The notes beneath the pieces are model-generated. The model saw only the letters and a list, made by a program, of their open reading frames with translations. It did not search any database and was not told where the DNA came from. From NCBI GenBank assembly GCA_964510855.1, contig CAZEDB010000005.1, positions 1-64,000 of the forward strand: a stretch of 64,000 bases of DNA, in the 5' to 3' direction. This DNA is from UBA8828 sp964510855. GTDB taxonomy: Bacteria; Verrucomicrobiota; Verrucomicrobiia; Opitutales; UBA953. Below are positions 1 through 7,580 of this stretch, piece by piece. Numbering within the stretch: position 1 is the first letter of the stretch; the number at the start of each line of letters is the position of its first letter. A program made the translations under genes and the position numbers.

Positions 1-397
1 AATCCCCAATAGAGACCTCGCGGGTGACCTTGGCCTGGCGGAAGCTCTCATCAACCACCTCTTCATGGACTGAGACTAAGACAAGATGGTTTTTTAGGGA
101 AAGTTCACGGGCTAACTTAGGGGAGAGCGTTTCCCCATCTGGGCTTAGGTAGATGACTTCACACCCGGGGGTGGACACGGCGTCAACCGCCGCAAAGAGG
201 GGCTGGCAGGCCATGAGCATGCCGGGTCCGCCGCCAAAGGGGGTATCATCGACCCGCTGATGCTTATCGGTCGTCCAACGCCGAATATCATGGGCCTCAA
301 AGCGTAGGAGCTGCTTTTCTACGGCCCGACCGACCACCGATTCCCGCAGGAAACCGTCGGCCATAGCCGGAAAAAGGGTCAGTAGGTCGATCCTCAT
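1..397 (-). CDS. trmD: tRNA (guanine37-N1)-methyltransferase TrmD, 3' part beyond the window
   Basis: The first 132 residues are visible from an ATG at 397; the rest runs off the left edge. TrmD methylates G37 in tRNAs with a G36 and prevents +1 frameshifting. The N-terminal signature (MRIDLLTLFP), the VDDTPFGGGPGM stretch at residues 49-60 and YLSPDG at 83-88 are typical of the SPOUT-fold family. The next knot motif is unusual. Where TrmD proteins normally read (C/S)G(R/H)YEG(I/V)D(E/Q)R, this one reads SVHEEVVDES (residues 109-118), so the glycines and tyrosine of the SAM pocket are missing although flanking blocks (LVLV before, SIGD after) are intact. It is divergent from rpsP rather than downstream of it as in the common rpsP-rimM-trmD-rplS order. 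Identity is secure; full activity is uncertain. Confidence 0.9.
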   Translation of the reverse strand, partial: MRIDLLTLFPAMADGFLRESVVGRAVEKQLLRFEAHDIRRWTTDKHQRVDDTPFGGGPGMLMACQPLFAAVDAVSTPGCEVIYLSPDGETLSPKLARELSLKNHLVLVSVHEEVVDESFRQAKVTREVSIGD

Positions 398-520
398 CTA
401 GCCCTAGACCATTCGTCCCAGGGGAGGGGGTCAAGGTCGGACCTAAAGCCTGGGGCTTTACTTCCTTGACTACCCACCCCCTTACCTGCCTCTCTCAACC
501 TTCCAAATCTGACTAGGACT

Positions 521-778
521 ATGCTTCGCATCCGCCTCCAGCGCTTCGGTACCAAGAACGAACCCAGCTTCCGTATGGTCGTCGCCGAATCCACGACCCG
601 CCGTGACGGTCGCTTCGTCGAACTTCTCGGACACTACAATCCTCGCGCTCGTGGTAAAGCCACCGAGCTCGTGCTCGACCCCACCAAGTATGATGCTTGG
701 GTCAAGAAGGGCGCCCAGCCCTCCGACACCGCCAAGGCACTGATCAAGCGTGCCCGCGCTGCACTTGCTAAGGCCTAA
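521..778 (+). CDS. rpsP: 30S ribosomal protein bS16
   Basis: This 85-residue protein has the full bS16 pattern: an N-terminal MLRIRLQRFGTKNEPSFRMV block, a VELLGHYNPR segment at about residue 34 and an alanine/lysine-rich C-terminus. bS16 binds 16S rRNA and is needed for 30S assembly. It is transcribed alone, with a strong intrinsic terminator about 20 bases after the stop, so it is not in the usual rpsP-rimM-trmD operon. trmD lies divergently upstream. Confidence 0.97.
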   Translation: MLRIRLQRFGTKNEPSFRMVVAESTTRRDGRFVELLGHYNPRARGKATELVLDPTKYDAWVKKGAQPSDTAKALIKRARAALAKA

Positions 779-797
779 AGCCCTTAGACATGGTTAA

Positions 798-824
798 AAG
801 ACCCGCTACGGCGGGTTTTTTTAT
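798..824 (+). terminator. Intrinsic terminator after rpsP
   Basis: The stem ACCCGC / GCGGGT (801-806 and 811-816) with a TACG loop is followed by a run of seven T. It stands 20 bases after the rpsP stop codon. Confidence 0.9.
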
Positions 825-913
825 GGGTAACTCTGAGCGGCATCTTACTCGCACCGCCGCTTTTCCCTTGCCCCTTCCCTCAGGCTTTTCCACAACCCAC
901 CTTCTGTTCGTTG

Positions 914-1000
914 GGAGGGATATCCAAGTGGCTAAAGGGCGCGGACTGTAAATCCGTTCAGCTATGCTGTTCGTGGGTTCAAATCCCACTCCCTCCACCA
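914..1000 (+). tRNA. tRNA-Tyr (GTA)
   Basis: The acceptor stem pairs GGAGGGA (914-920) with TCCCTCC (990-996), followed by A and an encoded CCA (998-1000). The anticodon GTA is at 948-950 in a GGACTGTAAATCC loop. A long variable arm makes it type II, as expected for bacterial tRNA-Tyr. The T-loop GTTCAAATC is present. Confidence 0.96.
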
Positions 1001-1061
1001 CGAACGAAAACGGTTGGCCGAGGCGCTTGCGCCCGGCCGACCCACGCCTACGCTCTGAGAC

Positions 1062-1325
1062 ATGTCGCTCCGCCGTTACCGCGTCTTAGCTGCTGATGGA
1101 AGTGAAGCCGAGATTCTCGAGGTCGAACACCTCGCTGGAGCTGAGGACTTAACCGTCCACCCACTCGATGGCCGGCGCGTTGTACGTTTACTTGAAATGC
1201 CGACCCTCGGGAGCAAGTGGACCGATCGCGCCATGGCGAAGGCAGCGGTAAATAGTAAAATTTTAAAGGCGGGTGGCTTTCGACGACTCGAAAGCGATGG
1301 AAAAACTTGGCATGACATTACCTAA
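1062..1325 (+). CDS. Small FmdB-like protein lacking the zinc-ribbon cysteines
   Basis: An 87-residue protein of uncertain function. Its middle (HPLDGRRVVRLLEMPTLGSK) resembles the 'HPETGEPVRRV..P.LG' part of FmdB-family zinc-ribbon proteins, and its end (GGFRRLESDGKTWHD) resembles their C-terminal 'GF.....GK...' block. It contains no cysteine, so it cannot bind zinc as family members do. The stop is almost joined to the next gene, whose GTG start follows after three bases (TAAGGAGTG), so both are probably co-transcribed. The family assignment is inference from remembered patterns. Confidence 0.5.
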   Translation: MSLRRYRVLAADGSEAEILEVEHLAGAEDLTVHPLDGRRVVRLLEMPTLGSKWTDRAMAKAAVNSKILKAGGFRRLESDGKTWHDIT

Positions 1326-1328
1326 GGA

Positions 1329-1706
1329 GTGAAAACCAAGTCGCTGATTCTTTTATACGACGCGCGTTGCGGGGTTTGTACTACCGCGGTGCAATGGCTG
1401 AAGCGCCTCCGCGGCCAGGAACACCTAATCTTTGCCGCCAATGACGGTGAAACCGCCCGCATCGCTGGCGAACCTGCGGGCGGGGAGGAATTGGGCGTGG
1501 TCGTGTGGGACGGCTCACAACGCTTCGTAGGGCCACCTGCCCTTGCCCTTGCCCTACGCGCCCTCGGAGGCGCCTGGCCCCTCTTAGGGCACCTACTCCA
1601 GCTAACCCCTCAGTGGCTAAACCGCGTCGTCTACGGATGGATCGCACGCCATCGCGGCGCTATCAGCGAACACTGCGGGCTTACGGTTACAAAACTCCGC
1701 GACTGA
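1329..1706 (+). CDS. DCC-family (DUF393) thiol-disulfide oxidoreductase-like protein
   Basis: A 125-residue protein starting with GTG at 1329. The signature D11-x2-C14-x2-C17 (YDARCGVCTTAV) near the N-terminus defines the DCC/DUF393 family of thioredoxin-like small proteins, whose physiological substrate is generally unknown. There is no signal peptide, so it should be cytoplasmic. The start codon lies three bases after the stop of the preceding FmdB-like gene, with AAGGAG forming the ribosome-binding site over that stop. It converges on the permease gene at 1714. Confidence 0.8.
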   Translation: MKTKSLILLYDARCGVCTTAVQWLKRLRGQEHLIFAANDGETARIAGEPAGGEELGVVVWDGSQRFVGPPALALALRALGGAWPLLGHLLQLTPQWLNRVVYGWIARHRGAISEHCGLTVTKLRD

Positions 1707-1713
1707 ACTGAAC

Positions 1714-3684
1714 TTAGCGGCGGGTATCGCGTGGGTCGAAGGCATCACGCAAACCATCGCCGACAAAATTAAGCGCTAACAACGTGGCAGCAAAGAGTGT
1801 CGAGGGGACTAAAAGAATCCAGGGGCATTCCTCCATCACGTCGGCACCTTCTTTAATCAGCAGACCCCAAGAGGTCATGGGCGCCTGCACGCCTAAACCT
1901 AAAAAGGAAACGAAAGCCTCCAGCAACATCACGCCCGGAACCGTGAGCGTACCATAAATGGCAAGCGTCCCCGCAAGGTTAGGCAAGTAATGGCGCCAAA
2001 TAATCCGACGTGTCGACGCTCCCATAGTTTCGGCAGCTTGGACAAATGGCGTCGCCCGGAGCGTGAGAACTTGATTACGCACCACTCGCGCCATCGTCAT
2101 CCAAGAAATCCCGCCGACCACCGCATAAAGCAACCAGAGATCCTGACCAAAGACGACCGTGCAAAGAATAATGATCAGGGTGAGAGGCAGAGTATTAATC
2201 ACATCGACTACCCGCATCATGGCCTCACCGGTCGAGCCCCTGACTTGGGCGGCGGCAATTCCATAAGCGGTGCCAAAAAGTAAGGCGATGACGGTCGCAA
2301 TCAGACCGACTAAAATCGAAACCGAGCCGCCGTGGAGTAAGCGTGAAGTTAAATCACGCCCTAAAATATCGGTCCCCAACCAGTGCTGGGCATTAGGTGC
2401 AACCGGGCCCAAGGCTAAATTTTGTGCACGATAATCGGCGATAGGTAACCAACCTTGAGCAGCTGCTAAGCACGCAGCCCCAACCATAACTAAAAATGCG
2501 GCCGCTACGACCGCGGGGCGATTACGGCGATAGCGTGACCATCCCGATAAGACCGCACGCACCACCACATAACCTAAAGCAGCGAGCGCGAGACCGACGA
2601 GTACACCGACGGTAATACGAAAACCCGTACTCGCCAAGATATCGGTAACACCGAGGGCTTCGAGTAAGGTTTTAGCGGGGCCAATCAAACTATGCAGACC
2701 AAGTAAAAATAAAGGCGCCAACATGAGACCGGCGAGATATCCTGGAGTGAGCCCGCCGGATTCAGCTTGGCCGCGTTTCAGGCGGGGGTTCAGCCAAGCT
2801 AAGCCTAAGTCAGCCAAAAGATTTAAGATGAGCAGCGAGGAGGCGTAGAGTAAGGTTAGTCCGACAATTAACGTGGCATCACGATTCGTAACCGAGGTGA
2901 CAAAGAGACGACCGAGTCCTGGGACATCAAACATCGATTCGACGACAAACGAACCCGACACCAAACCTGCCGCCGCGGGTGCTAAATAGGTCACCACCGG
3001 TAAAAGCGCATTGCGCAAGGTGTGCACAAACCAAACACGAAAAGGACCTAGCCCTTTGGCTTGCGCCGTACGCACAAAATCGGAGGCACGCACTTCTAAC
3101 ATCGCCCCACGGGTTAAACGCGCAATCGGGGCCGCCACCACAATTCCTAAGGTTAAGACGGGGAGTAGCAGATGCTCTGGACCTCCCCATCCACAGGGCG
3201 GCACCCATTCTAACCAGCGCGAAAGCAAGAGCGAGAGCACAGGGCCAATCACAAATGACGGCAGACAAATGCCGATGAGTGAGAAACCCATCGGCAAGCG
3301 GTCGAGCCAGCTATCAGGACGAGAAGCAGCGAGTACGCCTACGGGAATCCCAATGGCGGTGGCTAAAACTAAGGCCATCAAGCCAAGTTGCAGCGACACC
3401 GCAATGCGCGGTGCCACTAATTCATTAACTGTCCAACCATGATACTTGGTGGAGAGACCTAAATCGCCGCGCGCGAGATTACTTAAGTAGCGCCCAAACT
3501 GCAAGTGGGTGGGTTGATCCAAACCATAGTAAGCTTCGTAACGGGCTTTAATCTCGGCCGGCATCGGGCGGTCAGCATCGAAGGGGCTACCCGGAACAAT
3601 TTTTACCAACAAGAACGCTGCGGTTGCTACGACCACTAGCACGGGGAGCATTTCCCCAATGCGACGGAAGAGATACGCGGCCAT
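1714..3684 (-). CDS. Fused OppB-OppC-type peptide ABC transporter permease
   Basis: A 656-residue inner-membrane protein holding two complete permease units that are normally separate genes. Residues about 1-305 are DppB/OppB-like (MAAYLFRRIGEMLPVLVVVA start, periplasmic segment with YYGLDQP, EAA loop around TAQAKGLGPFRVWFVHTLRN). After a linker with extra hydrophobic stretches, residues about 400-656 are DppC/OppC-like (LGTDILGRDLTSRLLHGG, EAA loop around AAETMGASTRRIIWRHYLPN). A single polypeptide could therefore form the whole channel. No binding protein or ATPase gene is adjacent. A small lipoprotein gene ends three bases upstream. The substrate, probably peptides, is inferred from the family. 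Confidence 0.9.
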   Translation of the reverse strand: MAAYLFRRIGEMLPVLVVVATAAFLLVKIVPGSPFDADRPMPAEIKARYEAYYGLDQPTHLQFGRYLSNLARGDLGLSTKYHGWTVNELVAPRIAVSLQLGLMALVLATAIGIPVGVLAASRPDSWLDRLPMGFSLIGICLPSFVIGPVLSLLLSRWLEWVPPCGWGGPEHLLLPVLTLGIVVAAPIARLTRGAMLEVRASDFVRTAQAKGLGPFRVWFVHTLRNALLPVVTYLAPAAAGLVSGSFVVESMFDVPGLGRLFVTSVTNRDATLIVGLTLLYASSLLILNLLADLGLAWLNPRLKRGQAESGGLTPGYLAGLMLAPLFLLGLHSLIGPAKTLLEALGVTDILASTGFRITVGVLVGLALAALGYVVVRAVLSGWSRYRRNRPAVVAAAFLVMVGAACLAAAQGWLPIADYRAQNLALGPVAPNAQHWLGTDILGRDLTSRLLHGGSVSILVGLIATVIALLFGTAYGIAAAQVRGSTGEAMMRVVDVINTLPLTLIIILCTVVFGQDLWLLYAVVGGISWMTMARVVRNQVLTLRATPFVQAAETMGASTRRIIWRHYLPNLAGTLAIYGTLTVPGVMLLEAFVSFLGLGVQAPMTSWGLLIKEGADVMEECPWILLVPSTLFAATLLALNFVGDGLRDAFDPRDTRR

Positions 3685-3687
3685 TTT

Positions 3688-3948
3688 TTAACGCACGCCC
3701 TCCACCTTGCGCTCCAACTCTTCGGTCGTCGGGGCACGGGGAAGATTGCGGCGATTGGGATCAATTACACCCGTGCGACGATTAACTGCTTCATACTCCG
3801 ATTCATTAAGTGCGCCGGTACTCCGCATGTGTTCGCGACGTAATTCGCGATCGCGGTCAGCTTGGCGCTCTTGTTCGGCTTGGCGTTGCTCAGGGGTGGT
3901 AATACAGCCCACAGACGCGCACAGAGTAACTAAAACAAGGAAACGCAT
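3688..3948 (-). CDS. Small predicted lipoprotein
   Basis: An 86-residue protein with a lipoprotein signal peptide: MRF, a short hydrophobic core, then a lipobox ending at C15 (CASVGC). The mature part is highly charged, with glutamine/glutamate/arginine-rich helical sequence and no recognised domain. It is followed after three bases by the fused permease gene on the same strand, so the two may be co-expressed. It is too small to be the solute-binding protein. Function unknown. Confidence 0.7.
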   Translation of the reverse strand: MRFLVLVTLCASVGCITTPEQRQAEQERQADRDRELRREHMRSTGALNESEYEAVNRRTGVIDPNRRNLPRAPTTEELERKVEGVR

Positions 3949-4037
3949 GCAGCATTCCTAGTTAGGGAGACGGACTAAGGGCAAGACCATCGCGGTTTGG
4001 GCTTCCGCCAGACCCCCAGCATCGATTGGCTAGGGTT

Positions 4038-4880
4038 ATGAGTGCTGTGCCTGATGCGATTGGCTTTCCTGCGACGATGCTCGGGGAGTTTGCCTTTCGC
4101 GTCCCGGTACTAGCCTCTGGCCCAGGATGGGTCGCTTTAAACAAGCCAGCAGGGGTGCCCTTTGAAGATCACCCCTGGCAAGAAGGAGCCCCTACTCTAC
4201 TGGGGAGTATTCGCAGTCAACTTGATGCAGGTAAGCCCGAAATGTTACGACTGGGACTGGCCGAGCCTGCGGCGGTCTTTGGTCCTGAACCTGATTTACC
4301 GGGTGTCGCTTTATTAGCGGATCGAACCACCGCCCTCGCAGCTTGGCGCGAAGCTATGGGTTCGGGGGCTTTTGAATTCACCTATGAATTTATTGCCCGC
4401 ACGGAAGACGCCCCCATTGAAGGCGGCCTTTGCGACTTACCCTTACGTCACGATGACGTACGTCGCCGCACGGGAGTCTCCCACCGCGCAGGCAAACAAG
4501 CGGAGACGCGCTTTGCGGGCGGACAAATCATTGGCGACTGGCGGATCTGGACGGCGACCAGCACCCTCGTGCGTCGCGATCAAATTCAATGTCACGCCGT
4601 CGAATGCGGTTTACGCATTGCAGGTGAATTACGTTACGGGCGCGCGGGGAGAATTACTTTAGCTGAAACTGTACGGTCCGGGCGACTCAACAAGGGCGGC
4701 GACCACCCCCTCCATCGCAATGTCTTACTACGCCTGGCGCAGGTTAAAGGAAAAGTTGGCGAGCTCAGCTTCTGCATCGAAGCGCCACGACCCGATGATT
4801 TTGCCACCGTGATTCGACGGCTGAATAAAGCCCAAGAAAAAGGGCCGACGGAAAGGTCGGCCCCTGAGGCAAGCGACTAA
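4038..4880 (+). CDS. RluA-type pseudouridine synthase homologue, catalytic Asp apparently replaced
   Basis: About 280 residues from ATG 4038 (an in-frame TTG at 4026 is less likely). The opening WVALNKPAGVPFEDHPWQ block and the central GVALLADRTTALAAW segment match RluA-family RNA pseudouridine synthases. Where the family has H-R-L-D-x-x-T-S-G with the catalytic aspartate, this protein has G-P-E-P-D-L-P-G, so that aspartate aligns with a glutamate and the HRLD context is gone. It may be inactive or have altered chemistry. It converges on rpsT, whose terminator lies inside its 3' end. Confidence 0.75.
   Translation: MSAVPDAIGFPATMLGEFAFRVPVLASGPGWVALNKPAGVPFEDHPWQEGAPTLLGSIRSQLDAGKPEMLRLGLAEPAAVFGPEPDLPGVALLADRTTALAAWREAMGSGAFEFTYEFIARTEDAPIEGGLCDLPLRHDDVRRRTGVSHRAGKQAETRFAGGQIIGDWRIWTATSTLVRRDQIQCHAVECGLRIAGELRYGRAGRITLAETVRSGRLNKGGDHPLHRNVLLRLAQVKGKVGELSFCIEAPRPDDFATVIRRLNKAQEKGPTERSAPEASD
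4836..4864 (-). terminator. Intrinsic terminator of rpsT, inside the opposing gene
   Basis: On the minus strand GGGCCGAC - CTTTCC - GTCGGCCC (arms 4856-4863 and 4842-4849) is followed by TTTTT, 24 bases past the rpsT stop. The hairpin is entirely within the last codons of the convergent pseudouridine-synthase-like gene. Confidence 0.9.
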
Positions 4881-4887
4881 GGTCGCT

Positions 4888-5130
4888 TTACTTCTTACTC
4901 GAGAGAGCGCTAGCCATCCGCGACTTAAGGCGATTGGCCTTATTGCGGTGGATGACGCCGGTCTTAACCGCGCGATCGAGCGTCGAGCTCGCGAGCGAAG
5001 CAGCCGCTTTCGAAGGGGCAACACCGAAAGCCTTCACGACGCCTTTGAGACGGGTGCGGACGGTTTTGTTAGCGATACCGCGCTTGATAGCTTGGCGAGC
5101 GGCTTTCTTGTTAGCTTTAATGTTGGCCAT
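4888..5130 (-). CDS. rpsT: 30S ribosomal protein bS20
   Basis: An 80-residue, lysine/alanine-rich helical protein starting MANIKANKKAARQAIKR, the standard bS20 opening, with the conserved IHRNKANRLKSRMA motif near the end. It binds 16S rRNA helices in the 30S body. It is monocistronic, with its terminator embedded in the facing gene. Confidence 0.97.
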   Translation of the reverse strand: MANIKANKKAARQAIKRGIANKTVRTRLKGVVKAFGVAPSKAAASLASSTLDRAVKTGVIHRNKANRLKSRMASALSSKK

Positions 5131-5187
5131 GGGAGAGGAGAGAAGCCGCCTGCAGGCAGGTGAGTCAATGCCGATTTGCCAAAAACC

Positions 5188-5808
5188 TTAACGAGGACGG
5201 CTTAATTTGAAGCGATCTCGGGTTCGGGCATAACCGTCGGGGCTTTCCATCCGCGCAATCGGTGCATGCTGGTCAGGGACGACGCTCCAGGTGCCAGGAT
5301 GGGTGAGACCGGGGCGCACATGGGCTAATAACGCCTCGAGCACGACTAAGCGGTTCTGGCCGTAATAACGTAGGTCCAGTACACGACACTCCAAAGCCAC
5401 GGGGCATTCGAGAATACGCGGGGGGCGTACGCGCTCGGAGGCGACCGTAGTTAAACCAGCTAAGGTGAGTTCATTTTGTCCGGGCGGTAACTCGGTAGCA
5501 CACGCCACCATCTGGGCTGCTAAAGGCTCATCGACTAAGTGCACCACCGCTTCGCCCGTGCTGATGAGATTAGCCGCGGTATCTTTGGGCGTACCGTCGT
5601 CGCGATCGGCAGGCGCGAGCACTACCATCGCCGGCTCAGTGCCCATGACATTAAAAAATGAGAAGGGGGCCGCATTTATCCGTCCGTCTCGATCGATGGT
5701 GGTCACCAAAGCAATCGGGCGCGGTACGACCAAACCAGCGAGGAGTCGGTAGGCCTTCGCTCCAGGATGAGCGGCGAGATCATAACGGTCTGGAGTTCCT
5801 AAACTCAT
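5188..5808 (-). CDS. Flavin reductase-like (FMN-binding split barrel) protein
   Basis: A 206-residue protein with the flavin reductase-like domain: LLAGLVVPRPIALVTTID near residue 22, then NAAPFSFFNVMGTEPAMV, typical of the FMN-binding split-barrel family. Such enzymes reduce flavins with NAD(P)H or are simple flavoproteins; the partner here is not evident. Its start overlaps the lspA stop by four bases (5805-5808), so translation is probably coupled to the ileS-lspA cluster. Confidence 0.85.
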   Translation of the reverse strand: MSLGTPDRYDLAAHPGAKAYRLLAGLVVPRPIALVTTIDRDGRINAAPFSFFNVMGTEPAMVVLAPADRDDGTPKDTAANLISTGEAVVHLVDEPLAAQMVACATELPPGQNELTLAGLTTVASERVRPPRILECPVALECRVLDLRYYGQNRLVVLEALLAHVRPGLTHPGTWSVVPDQHAPIARMESPDGYARTRDRFKLSRPR

Positions 5809-6374
5809 TCGACCGACTTACCGCCATCTTGAGCCACAATACGACGACGCTGCTCGCGCTCTTGGCGCCATAGAAAAATAAAATAAAGGGCAACCCCGAC
5901 ACAAATGGCGGCGTCCGCGACATTAAAAGCGGGCCAACGGTCGCTACCAAAAACTTCGAAAGGTAAATGGATGTCCACAAAGTCTACCACATGGTCGCGG
6001 AAGAGTCGGTCGATGACATTACCAATGGCGCCACCAACAAAGAGACCGAAGGCGATTTGCCCACCCGCTAATTCGCGCAATAATTCCCGGCGCTTGAGGC
6101 CGACAAAAAGCAAAACCGCTAAAGCGAGCCCAACCAAAAATAACTTGGTGAAGGGATGCCCTGCCCCCAGGCCCCAAGCAGCGCCCTTGTTGCCGACATG
6201 CACCAACCATACTGCGTCCCCTAAAATGCGAATGGGGTCACCCGCACCATAGCCGGCGTGATAGGTTGGATAAGGAATAGTCGCCACCACCCACCACTTG
6301 GTGAGTTGGTCGAAGCCTAAGATAAACCCAAACCAACCCCAGAAGGTTCGATAGCGGGCAAAACGGGCAAGCAT
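5805..6374 (-). CDS. lspA: Lipoprotein signal peptidase (signal peptidase II)
   Basis: LspA cleaves the signal peptide of diacylglyceryl-modified prolipoproteins. The ATG at 6374 (MLARFARYRTF) gives 189 residues and lies just after the stop of the DksA-like gene; a longer frame from 6440 would overlap that gene. Motifs include GFDQLTKWWVV in the first helix, NKGAAWGL, and the two catalytic aspartates in GNVIDRL and FNVADAA. Several hydrophobic helices are visible. The order ileS - DksA-like - lspA resembles ileS-lspA linkage in many bacteria. Substrates should include the small lipoprotein encoded at 3688-3948. Confidence 0.95.
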   Translation of the reverse strand: MLARFARYRTFWGWFGFILGFDQLTKWWVVATIPYPTYHAGYGAGDPIRILGDAVWLVHVGNKGAAWGLGAGHPFTKLFLVGLALAVLLFVGLKRRELLRELAGGQIAFGLFVGGAIGNVIDRLFRDHVVDFVDIHLPFEVFGSDRWPAFNVADAAICVGVALYFIFLWRQEREQRRRIVAQDGGKSVE

Positions 6375-6378
6375 GAGG

Positions 6379-7536
6379 TTAGTTATCGTCGCCACCACCA
6401 TCATCGCCACCACCTCCACCCGAACCAAAGCCAATTTCATCGCCTTCGATGCCGAGAGGGTTACCGCCGCGGCGGCGCTGGGCCCGACGTTGACGTTCTA
6501 ATTCTTTTTGACCCTCAATCGAGTAACGCGTGTGTGGCACGGAGGCGAGCCGTGAGGCAGGAATAGGACGGTTGGTAATTTCGCAAACGCCATACGAACC
6601 GGTACGCATACGCTCAATCGCATCATCCACCTCCTTGATTTGCTGTTGCTCACTCGAGATGAGATTGAGGGCGAAGTCGCGATCGGCAGTATCCGTGCCC
6701 GCATCTGCTAAGTGTTGCGAGTAGCCAGAAAGGTCACCCGCGTCATCCTTACCCGACTTCTTAAGCGCTTCTTCGGTATGGCGCGCGACGGAAACTTCTA
6801 ATTTCGCACGGGCTTCGAGTAAGAGCTTATGGTAACGGCGCCATTTTTCCGGAATCTTAGCAGCCAAATCGGCGGGGTTAGCTTTCTTGAATGGGTTAAA
6901 TCCAAACAGTGAATTGAGTGAGGCTGCACCAACTTTATTGGGCTTCTTAGCGGCGTTGCCCTTATTGGTAGCGGCAGAGGTACGATCACGCGATTTGCGC
7001 TCTTCATCCGGCACCCACAGATTAAGCTTACCCGCACGACGGCCTTTGAGGTAGGAGCGGACGTCTTCTAAAGTGAAAACGAGCAACTTCGGTTTAACCA
7101 CGGGGGCTTCCACGGGCGATTGCTGATCATGACCTTGACGGTGCGTACTCAGTAAACGGCGTTGCTCCTCGTGGGAAATCGCCGCGGCCTTAGCTTCCGC
7201 TTTAGTCATTTTCTTACCCTTTACTAGAGCCGGCGCAGGCACGGGCTTACCTTTAACCAAGACAACTTTGGCGGCAGGAGCAGGCTTGCCCTTTACCAGC
7301 GCAGCTTTGGCAACCGGCACAGGCTTACCCTTAACTAAAATCGCTTTCACGGGGGCGGCGGGCTTTCCTTTGCTGACAACAGGCTTGGTGGCCTTTGATT
7401 TTGCGGCTGAAATTTTAGCGGGCACTTTGGCAGCGGGCTTAGGGGCAGACTTAGCCGCGGGTTTGGCAGGGAGCTTTTTAGCCACAGGCTTCTTAGCGGG
7501 TAGCGGCTTTTTCTTAGCAGACTTGTTGGGGGCCAT
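6379..7536 (-). CDS. TraR/DksA-family regulator with histone H1-like N-terminal tail
   Basis: A 385-residue protein in two parts. Residues 1 to about 125 are almost only lysine, alanine, proline and valine, with four imperfect copies of an LVKGKP(V/A)P unit, resembling a histone H1-like DNA-binding tail. The C-terminal third is a DksA/TraR domain: a helical hairpin (DRDFALNLISSEQQQIKEVDDAI), then GSYGVCEITNRPIPASRL. The C4 zinc finger is degenerate: only the first cysteine remains, and the RYC..C pair reads RYSIEG. The tail ends in a glycine/aspartate-rich stretch. DksA proteins act on RNA polymerase with ppGpp; the tail suggests nucleic-acid binding here. It lies between ileS and lspA. Confidence 0.85.
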   Translation of the reverse strand: MAPNKSAKKKPLPAKKPVAKKLPAKPAAKSAPKPAAKVPAKISAAKSKATKPVVSKGKPAAPVKAILVKGKPVPVAKAALVKGKPAPAAKVVLVKGKPVPAPALVKGKKMTKAEAKAAAISHEEQRRLLSTHRQGHDQQSPVEAPVVKPKLLVFTLEDVRSYLKGRRAGKLNLWVPDEERKSRDRTSAATNKGNAAKKPNKVGAASLNSLFGFNPFKKANPADLAAKIPEKWRRYHKLLLEARAKLEVSVARHTEEALKKSGKDDAGDLSGYSQHLADAGTDTADRDFALNLISSEQQQIKEVDDAIERMRTGSYGVCEITNRPIPASRLASVPHTRYSIEGQKELERQRRAQRRRGGNPLGIEGDEIGFGSGGGGGDDGGGDDN

Positions 7537-7580
7537 AAGGAGAGGATGTCGGATGGGTTAGAGATTGAAAGCGGGAAGGG

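Noticed and set aside
768..1001. Minus-strand open frame starting MVEGVGFEPTNS
   Set aside because: It is the antisense of the tRNA-Tyr gene, a well-known spurious translation seen in many databases.
2927..3442. Several open frames on both strands within the fused permease region
   Set aside because: They are other-frame shadows of the permease gene, with no ribosome-binding site or family similarity.
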